NCBI GenBank assembly: GCA_025928215.1
Contig: JAICJW010000199.1
Coordinates: forward strand, 1-8,298
Source: Chloroflexia bacterium
GTDB lineage: Bacteria > Chloroflexota > Chloroflexia > Thermomicrobiales > JALYUS01
Reading direction: 5' to 3'
DNA: 8,298 nt
Below, piece by piece: positions 1-6,356 of the stretch. Position 1 is the first letter of the stretch; each line of letters begins with the position of its first letter. The notes beneath the pieces were generated by a model that made no database searches, had not been told where the DNA came from, and worked only from the letters and a program-made list of their open reading frames with translations. Both the position numbers and the translations under genes were made by a program.

Positions 1-700
1 CCGCAAGGTGCAGGAAATTATCGCGGAGCAGTTTCCGGTCAGTTTGAAAATCGGCGCCATTGCGACGCTCGTTGCCTTCGTTGGCGGCATCCTGCTTGGC
101 GTCCTCGCGGCGGTCAATCAGAATGGTCCGCTCGATTATCTCAGCACGTTGGTCGCGATCTTCGGCGCGAGTCTGCCGAACTTCGTTGCGGCCTTCTTAC
201 TCCTCTTTTTGACGGTCATTATTCTTCCCGGCACCTTCCATATTAACTTAGGCTTCAAGACGACGTGGTCGGGATCACCGAAAGATTATGTCTTGCCAGT
301 CATCTCGCTTGCGGTCCTCCCATTGGCGACGATTGCCAGTTACACGCGGGCGAGTATGCTCGACGCGATCCGTTCCGATTACGTCCGCACAGCCCGCGCG
401 AAGGGCGTCGGTGAGCGGCGCGTGATTGGCCGTCACGTCCTCAAAAACGCGCTCATGCCGGCGATCACGCTCGTGGGGCCGATCTTCGCCGGTATTGGCA
501 CCGGGACGTTCGTTGTCGAGCAGACATTCGGCATCCCCGGTATCGGCAAGTATTTCGTGACGAGCCTGAGCAACCGGGATTACCCGATGATTATGGCGGT
601 TTTCCTACTGTTCGGCGCGTTCCTCACCGTGATGACACTCGTCTTCGACGTCGTCTACGGCATGATTGACCCGCGTGTTCGCTTCGTCGGTCGCCGGTAG
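1..700 (+). CDS. dppB: Peptide ABC transporter permease, DppB/OppB type (5' end missing)
   Basis: Membrane subunit of a peptide-type ABC importer; with the DppC-type partner it forms the channel through the cytoplasmic membrane. The frame is already open at the window edge (codons for Arg-Lys precede the GTG at 8), and the family usually has about 300-330 residues, so roughly 80-100 N-terminal residues, including the first membrane helix, are missing. The GTG at 8 is an internal valine, not the start. Numbering from that valine: hydrophobic segments lie near 15-36, 46-73, 94-112, 150-170 and 192-218. The EAA loop that docks on the ATPase is at about 124-151 (DYVRTARAKGV to NALMP), followed by the family-typical VVEQTFGIPGIGKYF at 169-183 and the ending DPRVR. 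TAG at 698-700; dppC follows after 17 nt. DppB and OppB types cannot be separated by sequence reading, so the substrate is uncertain. Confidence 0.93.
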   Translation, partial: RKVQEIIAEQFPVSLKIGAIATLVAFVGGILLGVLAAVNQNGPLDYLSTLVAIFGASLPNFVAAFLLLFLTVIILPGTFHINLGFKTTWSGSPKDYVLPVISLAVLPLATIASYTRASMLDAIRSDYVRTARAKGVGERRVIGRHVLKNALMPAITLVGPIFAGIGTGTFVVEQTFGIPGIGKYFVTSLSNRDYPMIMAVFLLFGAFLTVMTLVFDVVYGMIDPRVRFVGRR

Positions 701-702
701 GC

Positions 703-710
703 GGAAGGAG
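703..710 (+). promoter_or_regulatory. Shine-Dalgarno of dppC
   Basis: GGAAGGAG ends 7 nt before the GTG at 718 and fixes that non-ATG start. Confidence 0.75.
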
Positions 711-717
711 TTTCTCC

Positions 718-1671
718 GTGGCAACCTCTGATCGCAGCGAACTTCAACCCGGAATACCCATTATGCCGGCAACAGCCGATACGGAGTCCATCGCGCTGCC
801 GCTCGTGGAAGAGCAACGCGTCAAGCAATCCAGCCTGTTGAAGGACGCCCTGTACCGCCTCTTTCGGAACAAACTTGCAGTCCTCGGGCTTGCGTTCATT
901 CTGCTCATCCTCTTCTGCGCGGTCTTCGCGAATATCATCTCGCCCTATGGCTTCGCGGAAAAAGTGCCCGGCGAGTTCTATCGTACCCGCCCGAACTACT
1001 GGTTCCCGTTTGGCACCGACAATGTGGGCCGCGACGTATTCACCCGGATCGTCTTTGGCGCACGCACCTCAATGATCGTCGGCTTCGGCTCTGTCGCCCT
1101 CCAATTGGTGATCGGTATCTTTATCGGTTCCGTGGCGGGCTATTTCGCCGGGAATATGGACACCGGCCTGATGCGGATAACCGATCTCTTCAACACATTG
1201 CCGCCGCTGTTGATCGCGATCATCCTGCTTGCGGCATTTGGCCCGAGTATCTTCAATATCGTCTTCGCGATTAGTATCACCAGTTGGGTAACGATCGCGC
1301 GGCTGACGCGCGGGCAGATGCTATCGCTCCGGGAACTCGACTATATCAAGGCGGCGCGAACGGCGGGAGCGGGTGGGACGTACATCATTGTGCGCCATCT
1401 CTTACCGAACACGCTGACCCCGCTCATCGTCTCGACGACCTTCGCCATTCCGACGGCGATCTTCGCGGAAGCGTTCCTCTCCTTTATCGGCATCGGCATT
1501 CGCCCACCGAATCCATCGTGGGGGGACATGGTCGCGGAGGGGCAACAGTTCCTGCGCAGCGATCCGCACCTGGCGATCATCCCGATCATCTGCGTCATGC
1601 TGACGATGCTCGCGTTCGTCATGCTCGGCTACGGCCTGCGCGACGCCCTCGACCCGAAGGGCAACAACTAA
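718..1671 (+). CDS. dppC: Peptide ABC transporter permease, DppC/OppC type
   Basis: Second membrane subunit of the peptide importer, 317 residues, complete. A cytoplasmic tail of about 45 residues precedes the OppC_N-type first helix (about 53-72). The family motif FPFGTDNVGRDVFTRI is at 97-112. Further helices lie near 119-142, 163-187, 233-256 and 285-305. The EAA loop is at about 208-231 (DYIKAARTAGAGG to LLPN), and LSFIGIGIRPPNPSWGDM at 254-271 is the classic DppC/OppC C-terminal signature. The GTG start is supported by a good Shine-Dalgarno 7 nt upstream. It sits 17 nt after dppB and is almost certainly cotranscribed and assembled with it. The length is normal for the family (about 280-320). 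The N-terminal tail is somewhat long and low in conserved features. Family assignment is firm; the peptide substrate is inferred. Confidence 0.96.
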   Translation: MATSDRSELQPGIPIMPATADTESIALPLVEEQRVKQSSLLKDALYRLFRNKLAVLGLAFILLILFCAVFANIISPYGFAEKVPGEFYRTRPNYWFPFGTDNVGRDVFTRIVFGARTSMIVGFGSVALQLVIGIFIGSVAGYFAGNMDTGLMRITDLFNTLPPLLIAIILLAAFGPSIFNIVFAISITSWVTIARLTRGQMLSLRELDYIKAARTAGAGGTYIIVRHLLPNTLTPLIVSTTFAIPTAIFAEAFLSFIGIGIRPPNPSWGDMVAEGQQFLRSDPHLAIIPIICVMLTMLAFVMLGYGLRDALDPKGNN

Positions 1672-1677
1672 GAGAAA

Positions 1678-1757
1678 CGAGTAGCAAGTAACAAGTAACA
1701 AGTCGAAAGGGTATCGCGTTTGCGACGTTAATCACTTGTTGCTTTCGACTTTTGACT
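1678..1757 (+). repeat. Inverted heptamer-repeat element before dppD
   Basis: The left arm is a 7-nt-period array at 1678-1705 (CGAGTAG, CAAGTAA, CAAGTAA, CAAGTCG). The right arm at 1734-1757 carries the complementary units (ACTTGTT, then TTTCGAC and TTTTGAC). AAGTCGAAAG at 1700-1709 pairs perfectly with CTTTCGACTT at 1742-1751. ACTTGTT at 1734-1740 can alternatively pair with AACAAGT in the left array, so competing hairpins are possible. The element fills most of the 99-nt dppC-dppD gap and ends just before the dppD Shine-Dalgarno. It resembles the short tandemly repeated heptamers described in cyanobacteria and other bacteria; its function here is unknown. Confidence 0.7.
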
Positions 1758-1759
1758 GT

Positions 1760-1765
1760 GGAGGT
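1760..1765 (+). promoter_or_regulatory. Shine-Dalgarno of dppD
   Basis: GGAGGT lies 5 nt before the GTG at 1771, which favours this start over the in-frame ATG at 1798. Confidence 0.7.
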
Positions 1766-1770
1766 ATGGG

Positions 1771-2838
1771 GTGGTTGAGACGGCAACATCACGCGCGATG
1801 GCGGCAAAGGGCGCGGGTGATGGCAATGGGAAGAAACCGATTCTCGAAGTGGACGGGTTGAAGACGCAGTTCTTCACGCGTGCGGGGATCGTCTACGCGG
1901 TGGATGGCGTCTCGTTCTCCGTGGATGAGGGAGAGACGGTCGGCATCGTCGGGGAATCCGGCTGCGGCAAATCCGTTACGTCGCTCTCGATGATGCGCCT
2001 CGTGCCCAACCCGCCAGGCCGGATCGTGGATGGTCAGATCACCTTCCGCGTGGACGATACGGTCTATGACATCCTCTCCATGGATGATTCGGAGATGCGC
2101 AAGGTCCGCGGGCATCATATGGCGATGATTTTCCAGGACCCGATGACCTCGCTCAATCCGGTGCTGTCAATTGGATTTCAACTGACCGAGCCGCTGATGT
2201 TGCATCTCAAGATGTCGAAAGAAGAGGCGCGGCAGCGAGCGATTGAATTGATGAAACAAGTCGGCATTCCCGGTGCGGAGGAACGGCTCGACTCCTATCC
2301 GCACCAGTACTCCGGCGGCATGCGGCAGCGGGTGATGATCGCTATTGCCCTCGCCTGCAACCCGAAACTGCTGATCGCGGATGAACCGACGACCGCGCTC
2401 GATGTGACGATTCAGGCACAAATTCTCGATTTGATGCGGAAACTGAATGAGGAGACCGGCACGGCGATCATCCTTATCACCCACGATCTCGGCGTCGTCG
2501 CGGAGATGTGCCAGCGCGTCATCGTGATGTACGCCGGGCAGATCATCGAAACGGCGCCGGTTGGCGAACTGTTCAAGCACCCACGGCATCCGTACACGCT
2601 CGGCCTGATGAATTCCGTGCCGCGTATCGGTGAGGATGTCAAGGCGCCGCTGCATCCCATCGCCGGGCTGCCACCGGATTTGCGCGATCCGCCGAAGGGG
2701 TGCCGGTTTCGGCCGCGCTGCCCACGCCGAACATCGCAATGCGAAGAGACACCGCGGCTCGAAGTGATGGGGCCCAATCATCTCGCGGCCTGCTGGCATC
2801 CGATTGAGCAGGAGCAGTCAGTAGCCAGTAGTCAGTAG
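1771..2838 (+). CDS. dppD: Peptide ABC transporter ATPase, DppD/OppD type
   Basis: Cytoplasmic ATP-hydrolysing subunit that powers the DppB/DppC channel as a heterodimer with the DppF-type protein downstream; 355 residues, normal for the family. Visible motifs: Walker A GESGCGKS at 61-68, Q-loop FQDP at 121-124, ABC signature SGGMRQR at 181-187, Walker B LLIADEP at 200-206, D-loop ALD at 209-211 and switch His238. The C-terminal oligopeptide-transporter domain (HPYTLGLM at 273-280) has four cysteines, C311, C317, C324 and C341, in a CxFxPRCP...C...C arrangement. This arrangement is associated with an iron-sulfur cluster in a characterised DppD-type protein. The first 23 residues are a Gly/Ala/Lys-rich non-conserved tail. 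The last residues (SVASSQ) and the stop are encoded by the heptamer repeat that begins at 2819, so the original end was probably different. The peptide substrate is inferred. Confidence 0.96.
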   Translation: MVETATSRAMAAKGAGDGNGKKPILEVDGLKTQFFTRAGIVYAVDGVSFSVDEGETVGIVGESGCGKSVTSLSMMRLVPNPPGRIVDGQITFRVDDTVYDILSMDDSEMRKVRGHHMAMIFQDPMTSLNPVLSIGFQLTEPLMLHLKMSKEEARQRAIELMKQVGIPGAEERLDSYPHQYSGGMRQRVMIAIALACNPKLLIADEPTTALDVTIQAQILDLMRKLNEETGTAIILITHDLGVVAEMCQRVIVMYAGQIIETAPVGELFKHPRHPYTLGLMNSVPRIGEDVKAPLHPIAGLPPDLRDPPKGCRFRPRCPRRTSQCEETPRLEVMGPNHLAACWHPIEQEQSVASSQ

Positions 2839-2888
2839 TCAGATGTCAGTAGTCAGTTGCGATCGGACCCTTTCTGACTACTGACTAC
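2819..2888 (+). repeat. Inverted heptamer-repeat element overlapping the dppD end
   Basis: Five 7-nt units run from 2819 to 2853 (CAGTAGC, CAGTAGT, CAGTAGT, CAGATGT, CAGTAGT), followed by a partial CAG. The facing arm CTGACTACTGACTAC at 2874-2888 is a perfect reverse complement of 2828-2842 (15 bp, 31-nt loop). Its first 12 bases also pair with 2845-2856, leaving a 17-nt loop. The dppD stop TAG (2836-2838) lies inside the third unit. The right arm ends 5 nt before the dppF Shine-Dalgarno. The organisation matches the element at 1678-1757, although the heptamer sequence differs. Confidence 0.85.
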
Positions 2889-2893
2889 TCTCC

Positions 2894-2900
2894 GAAGGAG
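2894..2900 (+). promoter_or_regulatory. Shine-Dalgarno of dppF
   Basis: GAAGGAG sits 6 nt before the TTG at 2907 and identifies that rare start codon. Confidence 0.7.
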
Positions 2901-2906
2901 ATCACG

Positions 2907-3902
2907 TTGGCACAGGAAGTTGTGGAGGCATCACCGAAACCGATCGAGCAGGATGCCATCCTTGTTGTTGATGATATCAAGAAGCATTTCAGTGTTGGTG
3001 GCTTCGGGCGTCATGCAACGATCAAGGCGGTGGACGGCGTCTCCTTTTCCATTCGCAAGGGCGAGACGTTCGGCCTCGTCGGCGAGTCCGGCTGCGGCAA
3101 GACAACGCTCGGCCAGACCGTCATCCGGCTGTACGATCCGACAAGCGGCAAAGTCACCTTCGATGGGCATGAGATTTCCCGCATCAACGGCGGCGAACTG
3201 CGGAAGGTGCGCCGCAATCTGCAAATGATTTTCCAGGACCCCGCCGCGTCGCTCGATCCCCGCATGACCGTCGGTTCGATCATCGCCGAACCATTGAATA
3301 TCATCGGCATCGGCTCGCGGGAAGAACGGCGGGAGCGCGTGCGCGAACTCCTCCGCGTGGTCGGGCTTAACTCCTACTTCGTCAACCGCTATCCGCACGA
3401 ATTCTCCGGTGGTCAGCGGCAGCGCATCGGCATCGCCCGCGCGCTCGCGCCCAACCCACAGCTGATTATTTGCGATGAGCCGGTCTCCGCGCTCGACGTT
3501 TCAATCCAGGCGCAAGTGCTCAATTTGCTGCGCGACTTACAGCGTCAGTTCGGCCTCACCTATCTCTTCATCGCGCACAACCTCGCTGTCGTCGCTCACA
3601 TCTCCGACCGGGTCGGTGTGATGTACCTCGGCAAGATGATGGAGATTGGCGACAGCAAGACGATCACGGAGAACCCATCCCATCCCTACACAAAGGCGCT
3701 CATCTCGGCCATTCCTGTGCCGGTTCCGGGCCTGTCGCGGAACCGGATAGTACTCACGGGCGATGTACCCAGCCCGGCGAACCCCCCGTCCGGATGCCCG
3801 TTTCATACGCGATGCCCAGTGGCACGCCCGAACTGCGCGACTGATGTGCCCCTGCTCACACCGCGCGAGAATGACCATTGGGTCGCCTGCCACTATGCAT
3901 GA
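2907..3902 (+). CDS. dppF: Peptide ABC transporter ATPase, DppF/OppF type
   Basis: Second cytoplasmic ATPase of the importer, 331 residues, pairing with the DppD-type subunit. Motifs: Walker A GESGCGKT at 59-66, Q-loop FQDP around Q110, ABC signature SGGQRQR at 167-173, Walker B LIICDEP at 186-192, ALD at 195-197 and switch His224. His224 sits in FIAHNL, with Asn where most relatives have Asp. The oligo_HPY C-terminal domain begins near HPYTKALISAIP (259-270) and carries four cysteines, C297, C303, C310 and C328, in the same layout as in the DppD-type neighbour. LRKVRRNLQMIFQDPAASLDPRMTV is typical of DppF rather than DppD. The TTG start is set by the Shine-Dalgarno 6 nt upstream. It is 68 nt after dppD and presumably cotranscribed. 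Family assignment is firm; the substrate is inferred. Confidence 0.96.
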   Translation: MAQEVVEASPKPIEQDAILVVDDIKKHFSVGGFGRHATIKAVDGVSFSIRKGETFGLVGESGCGKTTLGQTVIRLYDPTSGKVTFDGHEISRINGGELRKVRRNLQMIFQDPAASLDPRMTVGSIIAEPLNIIGIGSREERRERVRELLRVVGLNSYFVNRYPHEFSGGQRQRIGIARALAPNPQLIICDEPVSALDVSIQAQVLNLLRDLQRQFGLTYLFIAHNLAVVAHISDRVGVMYLGKMMEIGDSKTITENPSHPYTKALISAIPVPVPGLSRNRIVLTGDVPSPANPPSGCPFHTRCPVARPNCATDVPLLTPRENDHWVACHYA

Positions 3903-4131
3903 GACAGGCTGATGCATATGACCGACGTATTCCGGTACGTGGTCGGTGAAAGGGATGCGTGCCTTCACCAGAAAACCCGAGCGTATTCGGTGTCAGAGGG
4001 AGGTGATTGGACGGATTGCCCATCACTGTCATAAACTACGTGTGATTTACGTCAGCGGTATTCGGTAACCATAGGTGCGTAATGACTATGCCATGGGGAT
4101 GGCAGCGCACAATGGCATTCATGGAGGGAAG
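3903..4131 (+). other. Leader region between dppF and the first binding protein
   Basis: This 229-nt gap has no convincing gene. It holds an imperfect hairpin at 3921-3947 (ACCG/CGGT and ACGTA/TACGT stems with a 3-nt bulge and TTCCGG loop) that lacks a T-run. A GTATTC(C)GGT motif occurs three times (3927-3936, 3983-3991, 4058-4066). There is a strong anti-Shine-Dalgarno match at 3999-4007. A weak promoter-like pair, TTGGAC (4007-4012) and CATAAA (4030-4035), has a 17-nt spacer. The gap probably carries the expression signals of the binding protein, but none is certain. Confidence 0.45.
4123..4127 (+). promoter_or_regulatory. Shine-Dalgarno of the first binding protein
   Basis: GGAGG lies 4 nt before the ATG at 4132. 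It selects this start over the in-frame GTG at 4075 and ATG codons at 4093 and 4099. Confidence 0.65.
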
Positions 4132-6150
4132 ATGGAATCTCGGGATACGTGGGACCAGAAAGAAGTACTCAAGGACCCGGAGACGCTCGCGCACCTCGAG
4201 CGGACGCTGCGTGGTGCGGGCATGCCACGGCGCACCTTCCTCGCGATGGCGAGTGCCGTCGCAGGCACCGCCGCGCTCGCTGCCTGCGGTGGGAGCACGA
4301 GCCCGACCGCGACGACTGCTGCGACCGTCGCGCCGACGAAGGCCCCCGCTGCCGCATCGTCCGCTGCCTCGACGACCGCGCCCGCCGCATCGAGCGCCGC
4401 CCCGGCATCCACAACTGCCGCCAGTTCCGCTGCCGTAGCAACGAAGGCTCCGGTCGCATCGAGCGCCGCCCCGGCATCCACGACTGCCGCCAGTTCCGCG
4501 GTGGCGGCCGCACCGACCGGCCCGGAGAGCACGAAGGTCTTTATTGACGGCGCGAATATCACCTCCGAACCGGTGGACAACGACTTCAACCGTGACCTGT
4601 ACTGTGGCGGTGTGGCGCAGCATATGTCCGGCCTTCTGCGGTACGACCCGGACTTCAACATCGTGCCGGACCTCGCGGAATCCTTCACCAACAGCGGCCC
4701 GGTCTTTACCTTCAAGATCCGCAAGGGTGCGGTCTGGAGTGACGGCCAGCCGATGAAGGCGCAGGACTTCGTCTTCTCCACGCTCCGCATGATTGACCCA
4801 CGCACCGGCAACGGATATGGCTCGTTCTGGGATGGCACGATCAAGAACGCGTCCGATTTCTCCGGCGCGAAGGCCGACGCCACGAACCTCACCCAACTTG
4901 CCGCTGCGGTGGGCGTCAAGGCGGTGGATGACCAGACCTTTGAGATCACGGGCGACAAGTTCGCCGGCTTGATCCCGAACCTCGCCGCCTATACCGCCAC
5001 CGTCGTCGCCCGCGAGGACATCGTCAAGAAGTATGCGGACGCCAAAGGCGTTTCGTCGTGGACGGACCCGGCGAAGACGGGTGGCCCCGTGCTCGCCAGC
5101 GGCTCCTATCAGATCACCGCGTGGAAGCATAACCAGCAGATTGATTTGGTGCGCAACGACAAGTACTGGAATGCCAAGGCGATCCGCCAGAAGTACGTGA
5201 CATCGGTCATCATCCCGGATATCACGAAGAGCACGCTGCCCTTCGAGAACGGCGATGTGGATTACCAGGTGATCCCGGCGACCGAGGTGGACCGCTTCAA
5301 GAACGACGCCACCCTCAAGGCGCAGACCTTCCAGTATGTCTACCCCGGCACCCGCTTCCTCGTCCCCGACACCGGCCATCCGCCCTTCGATAAGATCGAA
5401 GTGCGCAAGGCAGCGCTGCTCTCGATTGACAAGGATCGCCTCGTCAATCAGGTCGGGAAGAAGATTCATACCGTCGCGTATGCCTTCACCGCGCCCGGCG
5501 TCTTCGGCTTCTTCGATGACGATGACAATGCGCTAAAGAACCTGCAGAAGTTCGACAAGACGGCGGCGATGGCGGCCTTGAAGGGAACGACCTACGAGGG
5601 CGGCAAGAACTGGCCGAAAGTGACCCTCTCCTACAACTCCTCCGACCTCGACATCCCGACGGGCTACCCGGACGAGATCGCCCGCCAGTTGAAGGATTCG
5701 ATCAACATGGATGTCCAGTTGGAGCCGCTGGAGGCGAAGGTCTGGAATGCGCGCCGCTTCGCGCTCGACCTCCAATTCCTGCTCTACCGCTGGTATCAGG
5801 ACTATCCCGATCCCCACAACAACTACTACCAGACCTTCAGCATTCACACCAAGGGTGCGGCCCGGCAGAGTTGGACGGACGCGACCTTCGACGATCTGAC
5901 GACGAAGGCGGCGGCAGAGACGGATAAGACGAAGCGGCTGGACCTCTACCATCAGGCAGAGACGCGCATGCAGACGCAGTTCGCCTATATGCCGATCCAC
6001 TGGCGGACGGACAATCTGGCGATCAAGCCATACGCGACGGGCTTCCCGAAGAACAAGCAGGGCTACACCCTGTACAACACGAACATCTTCGGCCGCCTCT
6101 GGGACTCGGTCTATGTGACAGCCGACAGCAAGCACGATCCCGCGAAATAA
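4132..6150 (+). CDS. Peptide-binding lipoprotein, SBP_bac_5 family (copy 1)
   Basis: Extracytoplasmic receptor that captures the substrate and delivers it to the DppB/DppC channel; 672 residues from ATG 4132. That start has a Shine-Dalgarno and gives an N-terminus exactly collinear with copy 2; an upstream GTG at 4075 would add 19 unsupported residues. A charged, conserved 30-residue n-region is followed by a twin-arginine motif PRRTFLA (R33, R34), a hydrophobic stretch and the lipobox LAAC with lipidated C52, so Tat export and membrane anchoring are expected. Residues about 56-130 are an Ala/Thr/Ser/Pro linker with an internal duplication. The SBP_bac_5 domain follows to the end. It shows the family signature around 181-215 (LAESF to FKIRKGAVWSDGQPM), NDKYWNAKAIRQKYV, IDKDRLVNQ and DYPDP at 557-561. 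Ligand type (di-, oligopeptide or other) cannot be read from sequence. Confidence 0.94.
   Translation: MESRDTWDQKEVLKDPETLAHLERTLRGAGMPRRTFLAMASAVAGTAALAACGGSTSPTATTAATVAPTKAPAAASSAASTTAPAASSAAPASTTAASSAAVATKAPVASSAAPASTTAASSAVAAAPTGPESTKVFIDGANITSEPVDNDFNRDLYCGGVAQHMSGLLRYDPDFNIVPDLAESFTNSGPVFTFKIRKGAVWSDGQPMKAQDFVFSTLRMIDPRTGNGYGSFWDGTIKNASDFSGAKADATNLTQLAAAVGVKAVDDQTFEITGDKFAGLIPNLAAYTATVVAREDIVKKYADAKGVSSWTDPAKTGGPVLASGSYQITAWKHNQQIDLVRNDKYWNAKAIRQKYVTSVIIPDITKSTLPFENGDVDYQVIPATEVDRFKNDATLKAQTFQYVYPGTRFLVPDTGHPPFDKIEVRKAALLSIDKDRLVNQVGKKIHTVAYAFTAPGVFGFFDDDDNALKNLQKFDKTAAMAALKGTTYEGGKNWPKVTLSYNSSDLDIPTGYPDEIARQLKDSINMDVQLEPLEAKVWNARRFALDLQFLLYRWYQDYPDPHNNYYQTFSIHTKGAARQSWTDATFDDLTTKAAAETDKTKRLDLYHQAETRMQTQFAYMPIHWRTDNLAIKPYATGFPKNKQGYTLYNTNIFGRLWDSVYVTADSKHDPAK
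4387..4499 (+). repeat. Tandem duplication in the lipoprotein linker
   Basis: A 44-nt stretch at 4387-4430 recurs at 4456-4499 with one mismatch, giving a 69-nt (23-codon) period that keeps the frame. It encodes ASSAAPASTTAASSA at residues 86-100 and 109-123. It lengthens the flexible tether between lipid anchor and binding domain. Confidence 0.85.
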
Positions 6151-6173
6151 CGGGGAGGAAACCCCACCCCCGG

Positions 6174-6209
6174 CCCCCTCTCCATTGCCGTGGGGCAAAG
6201 GAGAGGGGG
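6174..6209 (+). repeat. GC-rich long hairpin, REP-like
   Basis: CCCCCTCTCC (6174-6183) pairs perfectly with GGAGAGGGGG (6200-6209). Inside, after one A/A mismatch, TTGCC (6185-6189) pairs with GGCAA (6194-6198) around a GTGG loop, so 15 of 16 positions pair. No T-run follows. The C-rich and purine-rich arms look like dispersed intergenic palindromes found in many GC-rich genomes; it may also stabilise the 3' end of the upstream mRNA. Confidence 0.65.
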
Positions 6210-6231
6210 AGCAACGAGAAGAGAGAAGAAG

Positions 6232-6264
6232 GAGGGCATTCGGGAACGGATGCCCTCTTCGTTT
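6232..6264 (+). terminator. Probable terminator of the first binding protein gene
   Basis: GAGGGCAT (6232-6239) and ATGCCCTC (6250-6257) form a perfect 8-bp stem with a 10-nt loop, extendable by a G-T and an A-T pair, followed by the moderately T-rich TTCGTTT. It lies about 80 nt after the stop codon. The T-tract is weak, so termination efficiency is uncertain. Confidence 0.5.
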
Positions 6265-6308
6265 GCGTGGCCGCCTGCCGCCCGCGAATTTCCCCTTGCG
6301 TTCGGGGA

Positions 6309-6314
6309 TATAAT
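6309..6314 (+). promoter_or_regulatory. Possible promoter -10 element for the second binding protein
   Basis: TATAAT matches the sigma-70 -10 consensus exactly and sits in the most AT-rich island of the spacer, downstream of the likely terminator. No good -35 lies 16-18 nt upstream. An alternative pair is TTGCGT (6296-6301), 17 nt, TACACT (6319-6324). Either would give a leader of roughly 230 nt. Confidence 0.4.
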
Positions 6315-6356
6315 TTGCTACACTATTTTCCAACCTGTAGGGACAGATACCATCGC

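Noticed and set aside
8..10. GTG at 8 as the start of the DppB-type permease
   Set aside because: The frame is open to the window edge, and the family has a further helix and about 80-100 residues upstream; this is an internal valine.
2819..2888. CRISPR-like array from the tandem units
   Set aside because: Units are 7 nt with no spacers, and the arms are inverted; this is a short heptamer hairpin.
3921..3947. Rho-independent terminator after dppF
   Set aside because: The stem has a 3-nt bulge and is followed by GAAAGGG rather than a T-run, so termination is not supported.
4075..4131. Upstream GTG start extending copy 1 by 19 residues
   Set aside because: ATG 4132 has a Shine-Dalgarno and gives an N-terminus collinear residue for residue with copy 2; the extension has no support.
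4036..5469. 477-codon open frame on the minus strand opposite copy 1, with a 475-codon counterpart (6829-8256) opposite copy 2
   Set aside because: Both lie antisense to strongly supported binding-protein genes in the same phase and resemble each other only because the sense genes are paralogues. GC-rich codon use removes antisense stops. Their products are Arg/Val/Leu-rich without domains.
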